Below, piece after piece: positions 38,715 to 46,904 of a stretch of DNA of 64,000 nt (positions are counted from its first letter, which is position 1; each line of letters begins with the position of its first letter). This DNA is from an uncultured Tateyamaria sp. GTDB taxonomy: Bacteria; Pseudomonadota; Alphaproteobacteria; Rhodobacterales; Rhodobacteraceae. The notes below the pieces were generated by a model, which made no database searches, had not been told where the DNA came from, and was given only the letters and a program-made list of their open reading frames with translations. The position numbers and the translations under genes are program-made. Location: assembly GCF_947503045.1 (NCBI RefSeq), contig NZ_CANNCF010000001.1, positions 992,001-1,056,000 of the forward strand, read 5' to 3'.

Positions 38715-38969
38715 CCGCACGCCCTTTTGTATGAGCAACGGCGTGGGGGCGTGGTGCCCTTTCGCTTGACGTTGGAATAGCCGCTTTGCAGGCGATCTGG
38801 CACGATTTCCCTTGTAAAATGAAGCCGTTGGAAGTTCTGCAGAGGATGCCAGTGCGCCGCATATGGGCCCCGCGTCCATAGCGTTTTTTGTCCGACGATT
38901 GACGTTTTGGGACTAGCGCAAGCGTCTATGATCGCGAGAGTGGGGGAAAGTCGCGAAAGGACCGCACCC

Positions 38970-39881
38970 ATGCCGCTTTCCATGAACAAAGACGTTTTTA
39001 TCACCTGCGCCGTGACCGGGTCGGGCGGCACGCAGGACCGCAGCCCGCATGTGCCGCGCTCTCCGGCGCAGATCGCCGAAAGCGCCATCGCCGCGGCCAA
39101 GGCCGGGGCGGCCATTGTCCATTGCCATGTGCGGGACCCGGACACCGGGGTGCCGAGCAGAAAACTTGAGTATTATCGGGAGGTTACGCAGCGCATTCGC
39201 GACGCGGACGTGGACGTTGTGCTGAATCTCACCGCCGGGATGGGGGGTGATATCGTCTTTGGCCCGACCGAAAACCCGATGCCGCCGATTGAAGGTACGG
39301 ATATGATCGGGGCCTCCGCGCGGGTGCAGCATGTCGCCGAATGCCTGCCTGAAATCTGCACGCTGGATTGCGGGACGATGAACTTTGCCGAGGCCGATTA
39401 CGTGATGACCAACACGCCCGGCATGCTGACCGCGATGGGGTCCATGATGACTGCGCTGGGCGTCAAGCCCGAGATCGAAGCCTTTGATACGGGCCATTTG
39501 TGGTATGCAAAACAATTGGTTAGCGATGGCGTTCTGGACAGTCCGGCGCTGGTGCAACTGTGCATGGGTGTGCCCTGGGGCGCGCCGGATGACCTCAACA
39601 CTTTCATGGCGATGGTCAACAACGTGCCCGACGACTGGACCTTTTCCGCCTTTGGGCTGGGGCGCAATCAGATGGCATATGTGGCCGCCGCCGTGCTGGC
39701 CGGGGGCAATGTGCGTGTCGGGCTTGAGGACAATCTGTGGCTGGGCAAGGGAGAGCTGGCGCAGAACTGGCAACTCGTCGAACGGGCGGGCTCCATCATC
39801 GAAAACATGGGTGCGCGGGTGATCGGGCCGGGCGAAGTGCGCGAGAAACTGGGGCTGGTCAAGCGGGCGCCAAAGGCGTGA
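38970..39881 (+). CDS. Beta-keto acid cleavage enzyme (BKACE, DUF849), predicted 3-dehydrocarnitine cleavage
   Basis: This 303-aa TIM barrel cleaves a beta-keto acid with acetyl-CoA to give acetoacetate and a new acyl-CoA. The metal ligands HCH (residues 51 and 53) sit in AAIVHCHVRDPDTG, and the late Glu in RVGLEDNLWLGKGELA is conserved. Because a carnitine dehydrogenase-thioesterase fusion follows, 3-dehydrocarnitine is the likely substrate and betainyl-CoA the product, as for CdhC of Pseudomonas. The start at 38970 has GAAAGGA ten nt upstream. The stop overlaps the next GTG start, so translation is coupled. Confidence 0.88.
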   Translation: MPLSMNKDVFITCAVTGSGGTQDRSPHVPRSPAQIAESAIAAAKAGAAIVHCHVRDPDTGVPSRKLEYYREVTQRIRDADVDVVLNLTAGMGGDIVFGPTENPMPPIEGTDMIGASARVQHVAECLPEICTLDCGTMNFAEADYVMTNTPGMLTAMGSMMTALGVKPEIEAFDTGHLWYAKQLVSDGVLDSPALVQLCMGVPWGAPDDLNTFMAMVNNVPDDWTFSAFGLGRNQMAYVAAAVLAGGNVRVGLEDNLWLGKGELAQNWQLVERAGSIIENMGARVIGPGEVREKLGLVKRAPKA

Positions 39882-40414
39882 AAACGGCGATACACAAGGC
39901 GTGCACACAGTGTGCACAGGCTGTGCACCGAATTGCTGCATCGGCGGCGTTTACGCTTGCGCTGGTGGGCTGCGCGCAGGTTTCCGACCGCGGCGATGAT
40001 CCGGCGCTGATCCGCAATCCGACGGTGCCGATCGGGGCGATCCAGCGGTTCGAAGCCGCCAAATTCGACGGCGACTGGCGGGTACATGCAAGCGCGGGCG
40101 GCGACTGGGCGCTACGTGAGTTCACCGTGTCGGGCAGCGCCACCGCGTGGCGCGAGGCGGCGGGCGCGGCGACGATTGCGCCGCGCGCAACGGGCATCCT
40201 TCAACTGACCTACGATGACGGCACGCAGCGCGATCTGTGGGTGGTCTGGACCGATCCGGATCACCATACGGTGGCGCTTGGCAACCCCGAGGGCGACTTT
40301 GGATTCATTGCCACGCGCGCGGGCCGCTTTCGCGCGGATCAGGTGACGGCGGCGGGGCAGGTTCTGGATTTCAACGGTTATCGGACGGACGCATGGGAGG
40401 TGCGGGCAAGATGA
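39878..40414 (+). CDS. Lipocalin-like lipoprotein of the carnitine operon
   Basis: This 178-aa protein starts at a GTG overlapping the BKACE stop. It has a long n-region, a hydrophobic stretch (AASAAFTLALVGC) and a lipobox ending at Cys32, so it should be lipid-anchored in the periplasm. The mature part has beta-rich lipocalin-like segments (FDGDWRVHASAGGDWALREF, GILQLTYDDGTQRDLWVVW, DHHTVALGNPEGDFGFIATR). It overlaps the dehydrogenase start by four nt, locking it into the operon. A role in binding a hydrophobic or quaternary-amine compound is inference only. Confidence 0.72.
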   Translation: MKTAIHKACTQCAQAVHRIAASAAFTLALVGCAQVSDRGDDPALIRNPTVPIGAIQRFEAAKFDGDWRVHASAGGDWALREFTVSGSATAWREAAGAATIAPRATGILQLTYDDGTQRDLWVVWTDPDHHTVALGNPEGDFGFIATRAGRFRADQVTAAGQVLDFNGYRTDAWEVRAR

Positions 40415-41883
40415 AGACAGCGGCAATCATCGGCGGCGGTGTCATTGGCGGCGGTTGGGCTGCGCGGTTCCTGCTGAATGGCTGGGACGTGCGGGTCTGC
40501 GACCCCGACCCGGAGGCCGAAGCCAAGCTGGCCCCGGTGCTCGCGCAGGCCCGCCGCGCGCTGCCGAGCCTCACGGATGTGGCCTTGCCCGACGAGGGGC
40601 GGATCAGCTTTCACACCGACATGGCCGAGGCTGTCGCGGGCGTGGACTGGATACAGGAAAGCGTGCCGGAGCGGTTGGAGATCAAGCACAAGGTGCTGGC
40701 CGCCATACAAAGCGCGTGCCCGGCGGATGCGATCATCGGATCATCCACGAGTGGGTTCAAACCCTCCGAATTGCAGCAGGGTGCCGCGCGGCCCGGTCAG
40801 ATCATGGTCTGTCATCCGTTCAACCCGGTCTACCTGATGCCGCTGATCGAGGTGGTGCCGTCGCCGGAGACCGACCCGGCGCTGGTGGAAAAGGCCGAAG
40901 GTATCCTGCGCAGTCTTGGTCATTTTCCCCTGCGCGTGCGCAAGGAAATTGACGCCCATATCGCGGACCGGTTTCTTGAGGCGGTCTGGCGCGAGGCGCT
41001 GTGGCTGGTCAAGGACGGGGTCGCCACGACCGAGGAAATCGACGAGGCCATCCGCATGGGATTCGGCATCCGCTGGGCGCAGATGGGTCTGTTTGACACC
41101 TATCGCACCGCCGGGGGCGAGGCGGGGATGCGCCATTTCATGGCCCAGTTCGGCCCCGCGCTGCAGTGGCCCTGGACCAAGTTGATGGATGTGCCCGAGT
41201 TCACGGATGAGCTGGTGGACCTGATCGCGGGTCAGTCGGATGCACAGTCGGGCCACATGAGTATTGCCGAGATGCTGAAGGCCCGCGACGACAATCTGGT
41301 GGGTATGATGCGGTCCCTCAAGGCCAATGACTGGGGCGCGGGGGCGGTGATGAACGCCCATGAGGCGTCCTTGCGCGCAGGCACGGTGCTCGGCGCGCAT
41401 GCGGATGATCTGGAGGATGTGTCCGCCCCCATTCTGACCGTGCGCCGTGCTGTGCCGCTTGATTGGACCGACTACAATGGGCACATGAACGAGGCGCGGT
41501 ATTTGCAGGCCTTTGGCGATGCGACGGACCGGTTCATGGCGCTGATTGGCTGCGATGCGGCGTATATCGCGACGGGGGGCAGCTATTTCACCGCCGAGAC
41601 CCATATTCGCCATGTGGACGAGGTCCATGCCGGCGCGGTGATCGAGATACGCACGCAGGTGCTGGCGGGTGCGGGCAAGAAGCTGCACCTGTTTCACGGG
41701 ATGTTTGAGGGGGACCGATTGCTCGCCACGGGGGAGCATTTTCTGCTGCATGTGAGCCTTGAGAGCCGCCGCCCGTCCGAGCCGTCGGCGGGGATTGTTG
41801 CCGCCTTGGCGCGCATTGCAAGCGCCCATGCGGACCTGCCTGTGCCTGAAGGCGCCGGGCGTGCGGTGGGTCAGCGCCCGTGA
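40411..41883 (+). CDS. lcdH: Carnitine 3-dehydrogenase fused to betainyl-CoA thioesterase
   Basis: This 490-aa fusion has two parts. The N-terminal part (1-320) is a 3-hydroxyacyl-CoA-dehydrogenase-like NAD enzyme, with the Rossmann glycines GGGVIGGGWAARF (8-20), the active-site region SSTSGFKPSE and HPFNPVYLMPLIEVV (135-149). The C-terminal hotdog domain (341-470) has the 4HBT signature DWTDYNGHMNEARYLQAF. This fusion is the known architecture for L-carnitine dehydrogenase plus betainyl-CoA thioesterase in alphaproteobacteria. With the BKACE it gives carnitine to dehydrocarnitine to betainyl-CoA to glycine betaine. Both ends overlap neighbours by four nt. Confidence 0.9.
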   Translation: MKTAAIIGGGVIGGGWAARFLLNGWDVRVCDPDPEAEAKLAPVLAQARRALPSLTDVALPDEGRISFHTDMAEAVAGVDWIQESVPERLEIKHKVLAAIQSACPADAIIGSSTSGFKPSELQQGAARPGQIMVCHPFNPVYLMPLIEVVPSPETDPALVEKAEGILRSLGHFPLRVRKEIDAHIADRFLEAVWREALWLVKDGVATTEEIDEAIRMGFGIRWAQMGLFDTYRTAGGEAGMRHFMAQFGPALQWPWTKLMDVPEFTDELVDLIAGQSDAQSGHMSIAEMLKARDDNLVGMMRSLKANDWGAGAVMNAHEASLRAGTVLGAHADDLEDVSAPILTVRRAVPLDWTDYNGHMNEARYLQAFGDATDRFMALIGCDAAYIATGGSYFTAETHIRHVDEVHAGAVIEIRTQVLAGAGKKLHLFHGMFEGDRLLATGEHFLLHVSLESRRPSEPSAGIVAALARIASAHADLPVPEGAGRAVGQRP

Positions 41884-42626
41884 CCCGCACCCTGATCACC
41901 GCAGGGGCTTCGGGGATTGGGCTGGCCATGGCAGAGGCCTTTGCCGCGCGCGGCGATGAGGTTTGGGTCACGGATGTGGACGGCGCTGCGTTGGAGAACT
42001 TGCCCGCCGGGATCGAGGGCCGCTTTTGCGATGTCACGGACGAGGCGCGCATGGCCGAGGTGATGGCCGAGGCCGGGACGCTTGATGTGCTCTGCGCCAA
42101 TGCCGGGATCGCGGGGCCCACGGCATTGATCGAGGACGTCGCGCTGGCAGACTGGCGCGCCTGCGTGGCCGTCAATCTGGAGGGCGCGTTTCTGGCCGCC
42201 AAGCTGGCGCTGCCTGCGATGAAGGCAGCGGGGTCGGGGGCGGTGATCTTTACCTCGTCCACTGCTGGCCTTTACGGCTATCCCAACCGCGCGCCCTATG
42301 CGGCGGCCAAGTGGGCGATCATCGGTTTGATGAAGACCGTCGCGATGGAGGCCGGTCCCTTTGGCGTGCGCGCCAATGCGATCTGCCCCGGTGCTGTGGA
42401 AGGCGCGCGCATGGAAGGTGTGTTGGCCCGCGAGGCGGCGGCCAAGGGCATGAGCCGCGATCAGGTCTATGAGGGATATGCGTCGGGCACATCCATGCGC
42501 CGATTTGTCGAGGCCCGAGATATTGCCGAGATGGCTGTTTTTCTGGGCTCGGAGGCGGCACGGCTTGTGTCGGGACAGGTGATTGCGGTGGATGGACATA
42601 CGGAGAATCCCGACCCAAAACTCTGA
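41880..42626 (+). CDS. Short-chain dehydrogenase/reductase
   Basis: This 248-aa classical SDR has the cofactor motif AGASGIGLAMA near residue 8, NAGIAG, and the catalytic Ser-Tyr-Lys set in SSTAGLYGYPNRAPYAAAK. Asp at the end of strand 2 (VTDVDG) predicts NAD preference. The GTG start overlaps the dehydrogenase stop by four nt, so it is the last gene of the carnitine unit. Its step is unclear; it may act on a side product such as a hydroxy acid or on D-carnitine. The C-terminus DGHTENPDPKL is complete. Confidence 0.9.
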   Translation: MTRTLITAGASGIGLAMAEAFAARGDEVWVTDVDGAALENLPAGIEGRFCDVTDEARMAEVMAEAGTLDVLCANAGIAGPTALIEDVALADWRACVAVNLEGAFLAAKLALPAMKAAGSGAVIFTSSTAGLYGYPNRAPYAAAKWAIIGLMKTVAMEAGPFGVRANAICPGAVEGARMEGVLAREAAAKGMSRDQVYEGYASGTSMRRFVEARDIAEMAVFLGSEAARLVSGQVIAVDGHTENPDPKL

Positions 42627-42708
42627 GCGGGGCGTGATCCAAAGGAGCGCGCTGGCGCGCGCACGACATGTTTGATTGGGACGGCTTCGGCGCTCACCGA
42701 AACAGAGA

Positions 42709-43569
42709 TCACTTGATTTGGCGGCGCAGGCTGTCGAGATGTGCGGGCACGTCGCGCGCTGTAAATGCGGCCTGGCGCACCAACTCGTCGAAATGCAGGG
42801 ACAGGGTTTCGATCCGCTCGCGGTCGCGGAACGCCATGTAGTGCCCGCCAGTGTAAAGCACCGCGAGCAGCGGGCCAAAGACCGTGATTGGTGCCGAATA
42901 AAGTTGCCGTGCATCAAAGAGGTAGAGCCGGAGGCGCGGATAAAGCTGTGTGGCGAGGTCCTGCAGGTGGTCTAGCTGGGCGGTGCGTGTCTCACACGGC
43001 AGCCCCTCGTAATAGCCGGTGCCAGCGGTAAAGCTGTGCAGCTCGTATAGAGGCATGGCGATTTCGTAATCCGAGCGCGCGGCGCGCATCCAGTCGAGCC
43101 GGTCGCGTGAGGCGTTGATCGCCTGCGCCGTGGTCCGCCCGAGATGGGGGGTGTATTCCCATTCGAGCATGCATTGCGTTTTCAGCATGTCGGGCAGGCC
43201 AGCGGGGACGTGGCGGATTTTGTAGCCTGCAGCCTCTTTGTGCCAGCCAAAGATCCGTTCATCGACCAATGCGCGTGGGGCTTGCGTGAGGGTGAGGGCG
43301 GCTGCGGTCAGGGCCGCTGCACTTTCCGGCCGGTCCGACAGGCCCAGCAGCCAGTCGGCTGACACCCCGAGCGCCTGCGCGCAGGCCCCCACCACCTGCG
43401 CGCCGGGCAGGCGGGCGTTGTCGCCGGACAGGGCTTGCGAGATTGTCGAGCGGTCGGCACCGATCTGGCGCGCGAGGCCGCTTTGGCTGGTGCCCGAGGC
43501 CTGCATGGCCCGCGCAAGTCGACGGCGGAAGCGGTCGGCGCGGTCGCGTTTGTCGATGATATCACTCAT
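42709..43569 (-). CDS. XRE-family transcriptional regulator
   Basis: This 286-aa regulator has an N-terminal HTH at about residues 10-75 (FRRRLARAMQASGTSQSGLA then RQIGADRSTISQALSGDN). The large C-terminal domain (about 100-286) has no motif I recognise; it is rich in aromatic residues (ITVFGPLLAVLYTGGHYMAF). It converges on the carnitine SDR and diverges from the desaturase gene. Two palindromes sit at and just upstream of its start, consistent with autoregulation. It may control the carnitine operon, the desaturase unit or both; this is inference from position. The ATG at 43569 is chosen because the HTH follows directly. Confidence 0.8.
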   Translation of the reverse strand: MSDIIDKRDRADRFRRRLARAMQASGTSQSGLARQIGADRSTISQALSGDNARLPGAQVVGACAQALGVSADWLLGLSDRPESAAALTAAALTLTQAPRALVDERIFGWHKEAAGYKIRHVPAGLPDMLKTQCMLEWEYTPHLGRTTAQAINASRDRLDWMRAARSDYEIAMPLYELHSFTAGTGYYEGLPCETRTAQLDHLQDLATQLYPRLRLYLFDARQLYSAPITVFGPLLAVLYTGGHYMAFRDRERIETLSLHFDELVRQAAFTARDVPAHLDSLRRQIK

Positions 43570-43579
43570 CTGGTGATAT
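43559..43579. promoter_or_regulatory. Palindromic operator at the XRE gene start
   Basis: ATATCAC-N7-GTGATAT (arms 43559-43565 and 43573-43579) is a perfect 7-bp inverted repeat that overlaps the XRE start codon. Its position and symmetry suit a dimeric HTH repressor acting on its own gene. Confidence 0.5.
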
Positions 43580-43598
43580 TTGTCACATATTGTAGAGC

Positions 43599-43608
43599 TT
43601 GTTAACAA
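43599..43608. promoter_or_regulatory. 10-bp palindrome between divergent XRE and desaturase genes
   Basis: TTGTTAACAA is a perfect palindrome, 30 nt upstream of the XRE start and 68 nt upstream of the desaturase start. It may be a second regulator site or part of a promoter. Confidence 0.35.
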
Positions 43609-43675
43609 TTTTCGGAATTCGTGCGCAGGCGGGTGCGCGATACGCTGGCGCATCTTGTTCCGGAGCGCTGATCCC

Positions 43676-44605
43676 ATGCCACCCCTGCCTCAGACCCAAC
43701 GCTTGCCCGCAGATCGGGCGCATCGCGTGGAATGGGTGACGCTGGGTCTGTATCTGGGCTGCGTTGGGGCGGTGCTTGCGAGCCTGTTTGTGCTGGCGCC
43801 ATGGTCCCTTGGGTTGGCGGTTGTCGTGCTGACCCTTGCGCTGGTTCTGCATTCCTCCATCAGCCACGAGGTGTTGCATGGCCATCCGTTTCCGTCCCGC
43901 ATCGCGAGTGAGGCGCTTGTTCTGGTCAATCCGGGGCTGTTCGTGCCCTATCTGCGCTTTCGCGACACCCATCTGGCGCACCATCAGGACGCGCGCCTGA
44001 CCGACCCTTATGACGATCCGGAATCGAACTATCTCGACCCCGGTGTCTGGGAGGTGTTGCCGCGCCCGCTGCGCTGGATACTGGCGTGGAACAACACCCT
44101 TGCGGGGCGGATTGTGCTGGGGCCGATCCTGTCGCAGATGGCGTTCATGCGTTGTGACTGGCGCGCGATCCGGCAGGGGGATGCGCAGGTGATCAAGGGC
44201 TGGCTATTGCATCTGCCGGGCGTGGCGCTGGTGCTGGGCGTGGTCTGGGCGGCGCCCATGGGTCTGGGCTGGTACCTTCTGGCCTGTTATGCCGCACTTT
44301 CGATCCTGAAAATCCGCACCTTTCTGGAGCATCAGGCCCACGTCCTGTCGCGGGGCCGCACGGTGATCGTCGAAGATCGCGGGTTGCTCGCTTTTCTCTT
44401 TCTGAACAACAACCTGCACGTGGTGCATCACATGCATCCGCGGGTGCCATGGTACCGCTTGCCACGGCTTTACCGCGCCAATGCCGCGCGCTACCTCGCC
44501 TGCAATGAGGGTTATCGCTATGGCTCTTACCGAGAGGTGTTTGCCCGCCATTTCTGGAGAGCAAAGGACCCTGTGGCCCATCCGCTCTGGTCGCCCGATC
44601 CCTGA
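43676..44605 (+). CDS. Membrane fatty acid desaturase/hydroxylase
   Basis: This 309-aa di-iron membrane enzyme has the three histidine boxes HSSISHEVLHGHP (near residue 59), HLAHHQD (near 98) and HVVHHMH (near 243), separated by hydrophobic helix pairs. It would desaturate or hydroxylate a lipid acyl chain or a carotenoid. The ATG at 43676 is chosen because the upstream in-frame residues are not conserved-looking and GGAG lies 11 nt before it. It is followed 16 nt later by a DMT exporter, probably in one transcript. The substrate is unknown. Confidence 0.85.
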   Translation: MPPLPQTQRLPADRAHRVEWVTLGLYLGCVGAVLASLFVLAPWSLGLAVVVLTLALVLHSSISHEVLHGHPFPSRIASEALVLVNPGLFVPYLRFRDTHLAHHQDARLTDPYDDPESNYLDPGVWEVLPRPLRWILAWNNTLAGRIVLGPILSQMAFMRCDWRAIRQGDAQVIKGWLLHLPGVALVLGVVWAAPMGLGWYLLACYAALSILKIRTFLEHQAHVLSRGRTVIVEDRGLLAFLFLNNNLHVVHHMHPRVPWYRLPRLYRANAARYLACNEGYRYGSYREVFARHFWRAKDPVAHPLWSPDP

Positions 44606-44621
44606 TCGCGCATAGAGGGGC

Positions 44622-45524
44622 ATGACCCTCTGGATTCCCATCACGCTGGCGGCGGCGCTGTTTCAGACGCTGCGATTCATGCTGCAACGGCAATTGTCGC
44701 TGGGCACGCTGAGTGCGGGCGGGGCAACGCTGGCGCGGTTCATGTATTCGGCCCCTTTGGTGGCGGTGCTGATCGTCATCTACATGGGCGCGACCGGGCA
44801 GGACTGGCCCCGCTTTGGCGCGACATTCTGGGTCTACGGCGCGGCGGGGGGGCTTGCGCAGATTCTGGCGACCGTAGCGACCGTGATGTTGTTTCAGGCG
44901 CGCAATTTCGCGGTCGGGATCACCTTTAAAAAGACCGAAGTCATGCAGGCCGTTCTGGTGGGCTGGGTGCTGCTGGGGGATACGGTCAGCGGGCTTGGTT
45001 TTGCCGCCATTGGCCTTGGGCTGGTGGGCGTGTTGTTGCTGTCGGCCCCGCCGGAACTTGTGCGGGTCGGCTGGCGGGACATGGCCAATCGCTCGGTTGG
45101 TCTGGGCCTTGGGGCAGGGCTGCTGTTTGCGGTGTCGGGGGTCTGTTATCGTGGCGCCTCGCTGAGCCTTGGGATGGAGGATCCGCTGGCGCGCGCGGGA
45201 CTGACCCTGTCGGCGGTCACGGCAATGCAATTTACGGCAATGGTGATCTGGTTGCGCTGGCGCGATCCGGGGCAGGTGCGTGCGGTCTGGGATGCGCGGC
45301 GCGTGGCCGTTTGGGTGGGGCTGATGTCGATGCTGGGCTCGTTTTGCTGGTTCACGGCCTTCACCCTGCAGAACGCGGCTTACGTGAATGCGGTCGGGCA
45401 GGTGGAACTGGTGCTGAGCGCGCTGGCCTCGGTCATCGTGTTTCGCGAGGCGATCAGTGCGCGCGAATGGCTGGGGATGGGTGTGTTGCTGGGCTCGATC
45501 CTGATGCTGATTGCGGTTATCTGA
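44622..45524 (+). CDS. DMT-superfamily (EamA) transporter
   Basis: This 300-aa inner-membrane carrier has ten hydrophobic helices in two EamA-like repeats (about residues 1-140 and 150-300). The second half ends with QVELVLSALASVIVFREAIS and AREWLGMGVLLGSILMLIAV, the usual last two helices of the family. It starts 16 nt after the desaturase stop. The gene converges with the NUDIX gene, 27 nt away. The direction is probably export; the substrate is unknown. Confidence 0.87.
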   Translation: MTLWIPITLAAALFQTLRFMLQRQLSLGTLSAGGATLARFMYSAPLVAVLIVIYMGATGQDWPRFGATFWVYGAAGGLAQILATVATVMLFQARNFAVGITFKKTEVMQAVLVGWVLLGDTVSGLGFAAIGLGLVGVLLLSAPPELVRVGWRDMANRSVGLGLGAGLLFAVSGVCYRGASLSLGMEDPLARAGLTLSAVTAMQFTAMVIWLRWRDPGQVRAVWDARRVAVWVGLMSMLGSFCWFTAFTLQNAAYVNAVGQVELVLSALASVIVFREAISAREWLGMGVLLGSILMLIAVI

Positions 45525-45551
45525 TCCGGGCACAGGTGTCCTGCGCCCGGC

Positions 45552-46250
45552 TCACTCCCGCAATTCGATGCCGCGCAGACGCAGGAACAGGCTTTCTTCT
45601 TCATTGTTCTTGAAGTACGGCACGCTGGCGGGCGGGGCGGGGTCATGCACGCGCGCGGCGATCTCGCTCAGTACCACTTCGGTGATGAAGGGCATGTCAA
45701 AGCTGCGCACCGCGTCCAGCGCGATCCATTGCAAGTGCGACAGCTCGTCCGAGGCGGCGGTGAAGTCATCCGGATCGGAGGCCAGATCGTCGGCATCAAT
45801 CAGGAAGAACCGCGCATCAAAGCGCCGGGGGCGGCCCGGCGGGGTCAGCGCGCGGAACACGAATTGCAGCGGGGCAGCATGGGGCAGGTGTCCGGTGGCT
45901 GCAAAGCTGTGCCAGTCGGGTGGTGGTGCGTGCCAGTCGCCCGGTGTGCCCAGAACCTGCCCGGTTTCCTCGAACAATTCGCGGATGGCCGCCGCCGCCA
46001 GTGCCGGGGCCAGCCCCGGCGGGCTGTCATCGTCAAGCCGTGTGGCGTTGGGATCGGCCACCGGTGTGGCCAGCGGGACGGCGTGATCGCCCTGATCCAC
46101 GGCACCGCCGGGAAAGACGAATTTGTTCGGCATGAACACGGCCTTGGCCCCGCGCTGGCCCATCAGGATGCGCGGCGCGGTGCTGCGGTCGCGCAGCACA
46201 ATCACGGTGGATGCGTCGCGGATCTGGCTTTTGTCGATCTGTTGGCTCAT
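45552..46250 (-). CDS. NUDIX hydrolase
   Basis: This 232-aa protein has a split Nudix box. PGGAVDQGDH (about residues 47-56) and AAAIRELFEETGQVLG (about 86-101, with the catalytic REXXEE-type core RELFEETG) are separated by an insertion of about 30 residues. The insertion resembles the NUDT19/NudL-like CoA-pyrophosphatase subgroup. It would cleave a nucleoside diphosphate linked to another moiety. It is downstream of the DUF983 gene by 45 nt and probably cotranscribed with it. Confidence 0.88.
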   Translation of the reverse strand: MSQQIDKSQIRDASTVIVLRDRSTAPRILMGQRGAKAVFMPNKFVFPGGAVDQGDHAVPLATPVADPNATRLDDDSPPGLAPALAAAAIRELFEETGQVLGTPGDWHAPPPDWHSFAATGHLPHAAPLQFVFRALTPPGRPRRFDARFFLIDADDLASDPDDFTAASDELSHLQWIALDAVRSFDMPFITEVVLSEIAARVHDPAPPASVPYFKNNEEESLFLRLRGIELRE

Positions 46251-46295
46251 CTGCGCCTTGCTCTGCTTGCCTCGTTGCAGGCGACGTTAAGCGCA

Positions 46296-46703
46296 TCACC
46301 GGGCCTGTGCAAATCCGCCCATGCCGCGCGCCCATTGAAAGGCGACAATCGCCCCCTTGAGCCGGGGCAGCAAATAAAGTGACAGCGCCACGCAGCCCAC
46401 CGCAAAGACGGTGAACAGCACCAGCGGTTCGGGGCGCCATTTCACAAAGGCAAAGTGCAACAGCGGCACCATCAGGTGCCCCACCAGCAGGATCGTCAGA
46501 TAAGCCGGTCCGTCATCGGCGCGGTGGTGCGCGTAGTTCAGATTGCACACCGGGCAGGTGTCGGCCACCTTGAGATAGCCCTTGAGCAGGCGGCCCTGAC
46601 CGCAGCGCGGGCACTTGCGCCGCCAGCCGCGAAACAGGGCAGGGCGGACGGGCCGTTCGGGGGCCGTATCAGGTGTGGGTGCGGATGTGGGATCGGTCTG
46701 CAC
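46296..46703 (-). CDS. DUF983 membrane protein with zinc ribbons
   Basis: This 135-aa protein has two CxxC pairs (CPRCGQG near residue 31 and CPVCNLNY near 50) that form a zinc ribbon. It continues with DDGPAYLTILLVGHLMVPLL and a second helix (LFTVFAVGCVALSLYLLPRL). This is the DUF983 layout common in alphaproteobacteria, where the gene often sits between ribonuclease R and a NUDIX gene; only the NUDIX gene is in this position here. It is an inner-membrane protein of unknown function. A Pro/Thr-rich N-terminal extension of about 18 residues precedes the ribbon. Confidence 0.88.
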   Translation of the reverse strand: MQTDPTSAPTPDTAPERPVRPALFRGWRRKCPRCGQGRLLKGYLKVADTCPVCNLNYAHHRADDGPAYLTILLVGHLMVPLLHFAFVKWRPEPLVLFTVFAVGCVALSLYLLPRLKGAIVAFQWARGMGGFAQAR

Positions 46704-46860
46704 GAAAAATGTCCTTCGCTGCGATGACGTCTATATGCGCCTGCCCGTGCCAATAAGGAATGGCGGATCGTGGCCTTGCGTCGCGATGTCGCGCAGGTTG
46801 GGACAAAACTTTTTGCGACGGAAATATCCGGCGCCACCGTTTGATGGGTATGGCGCGGTT

Positions 46861-46887
46861 GGAACACTCTGCCCGCCCAGAGGTAAA
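46861..46887 (+). promoter_or_regulatory. Candidate ECF-sigma promoter
   Basis: GGAAC (46861-46865), a 17-nt spacer and GTAAA (46883-46887) resemble ECF-type -35 and -10 elements. They lie 17 nt upstream of the EF-hand start, ahead of the ECF sigma gene's own cluster. This is a visual match only. Confidence 0.35.
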
Positions 46888-46904
46888 AACGGAGTACACG
46901 ACAC

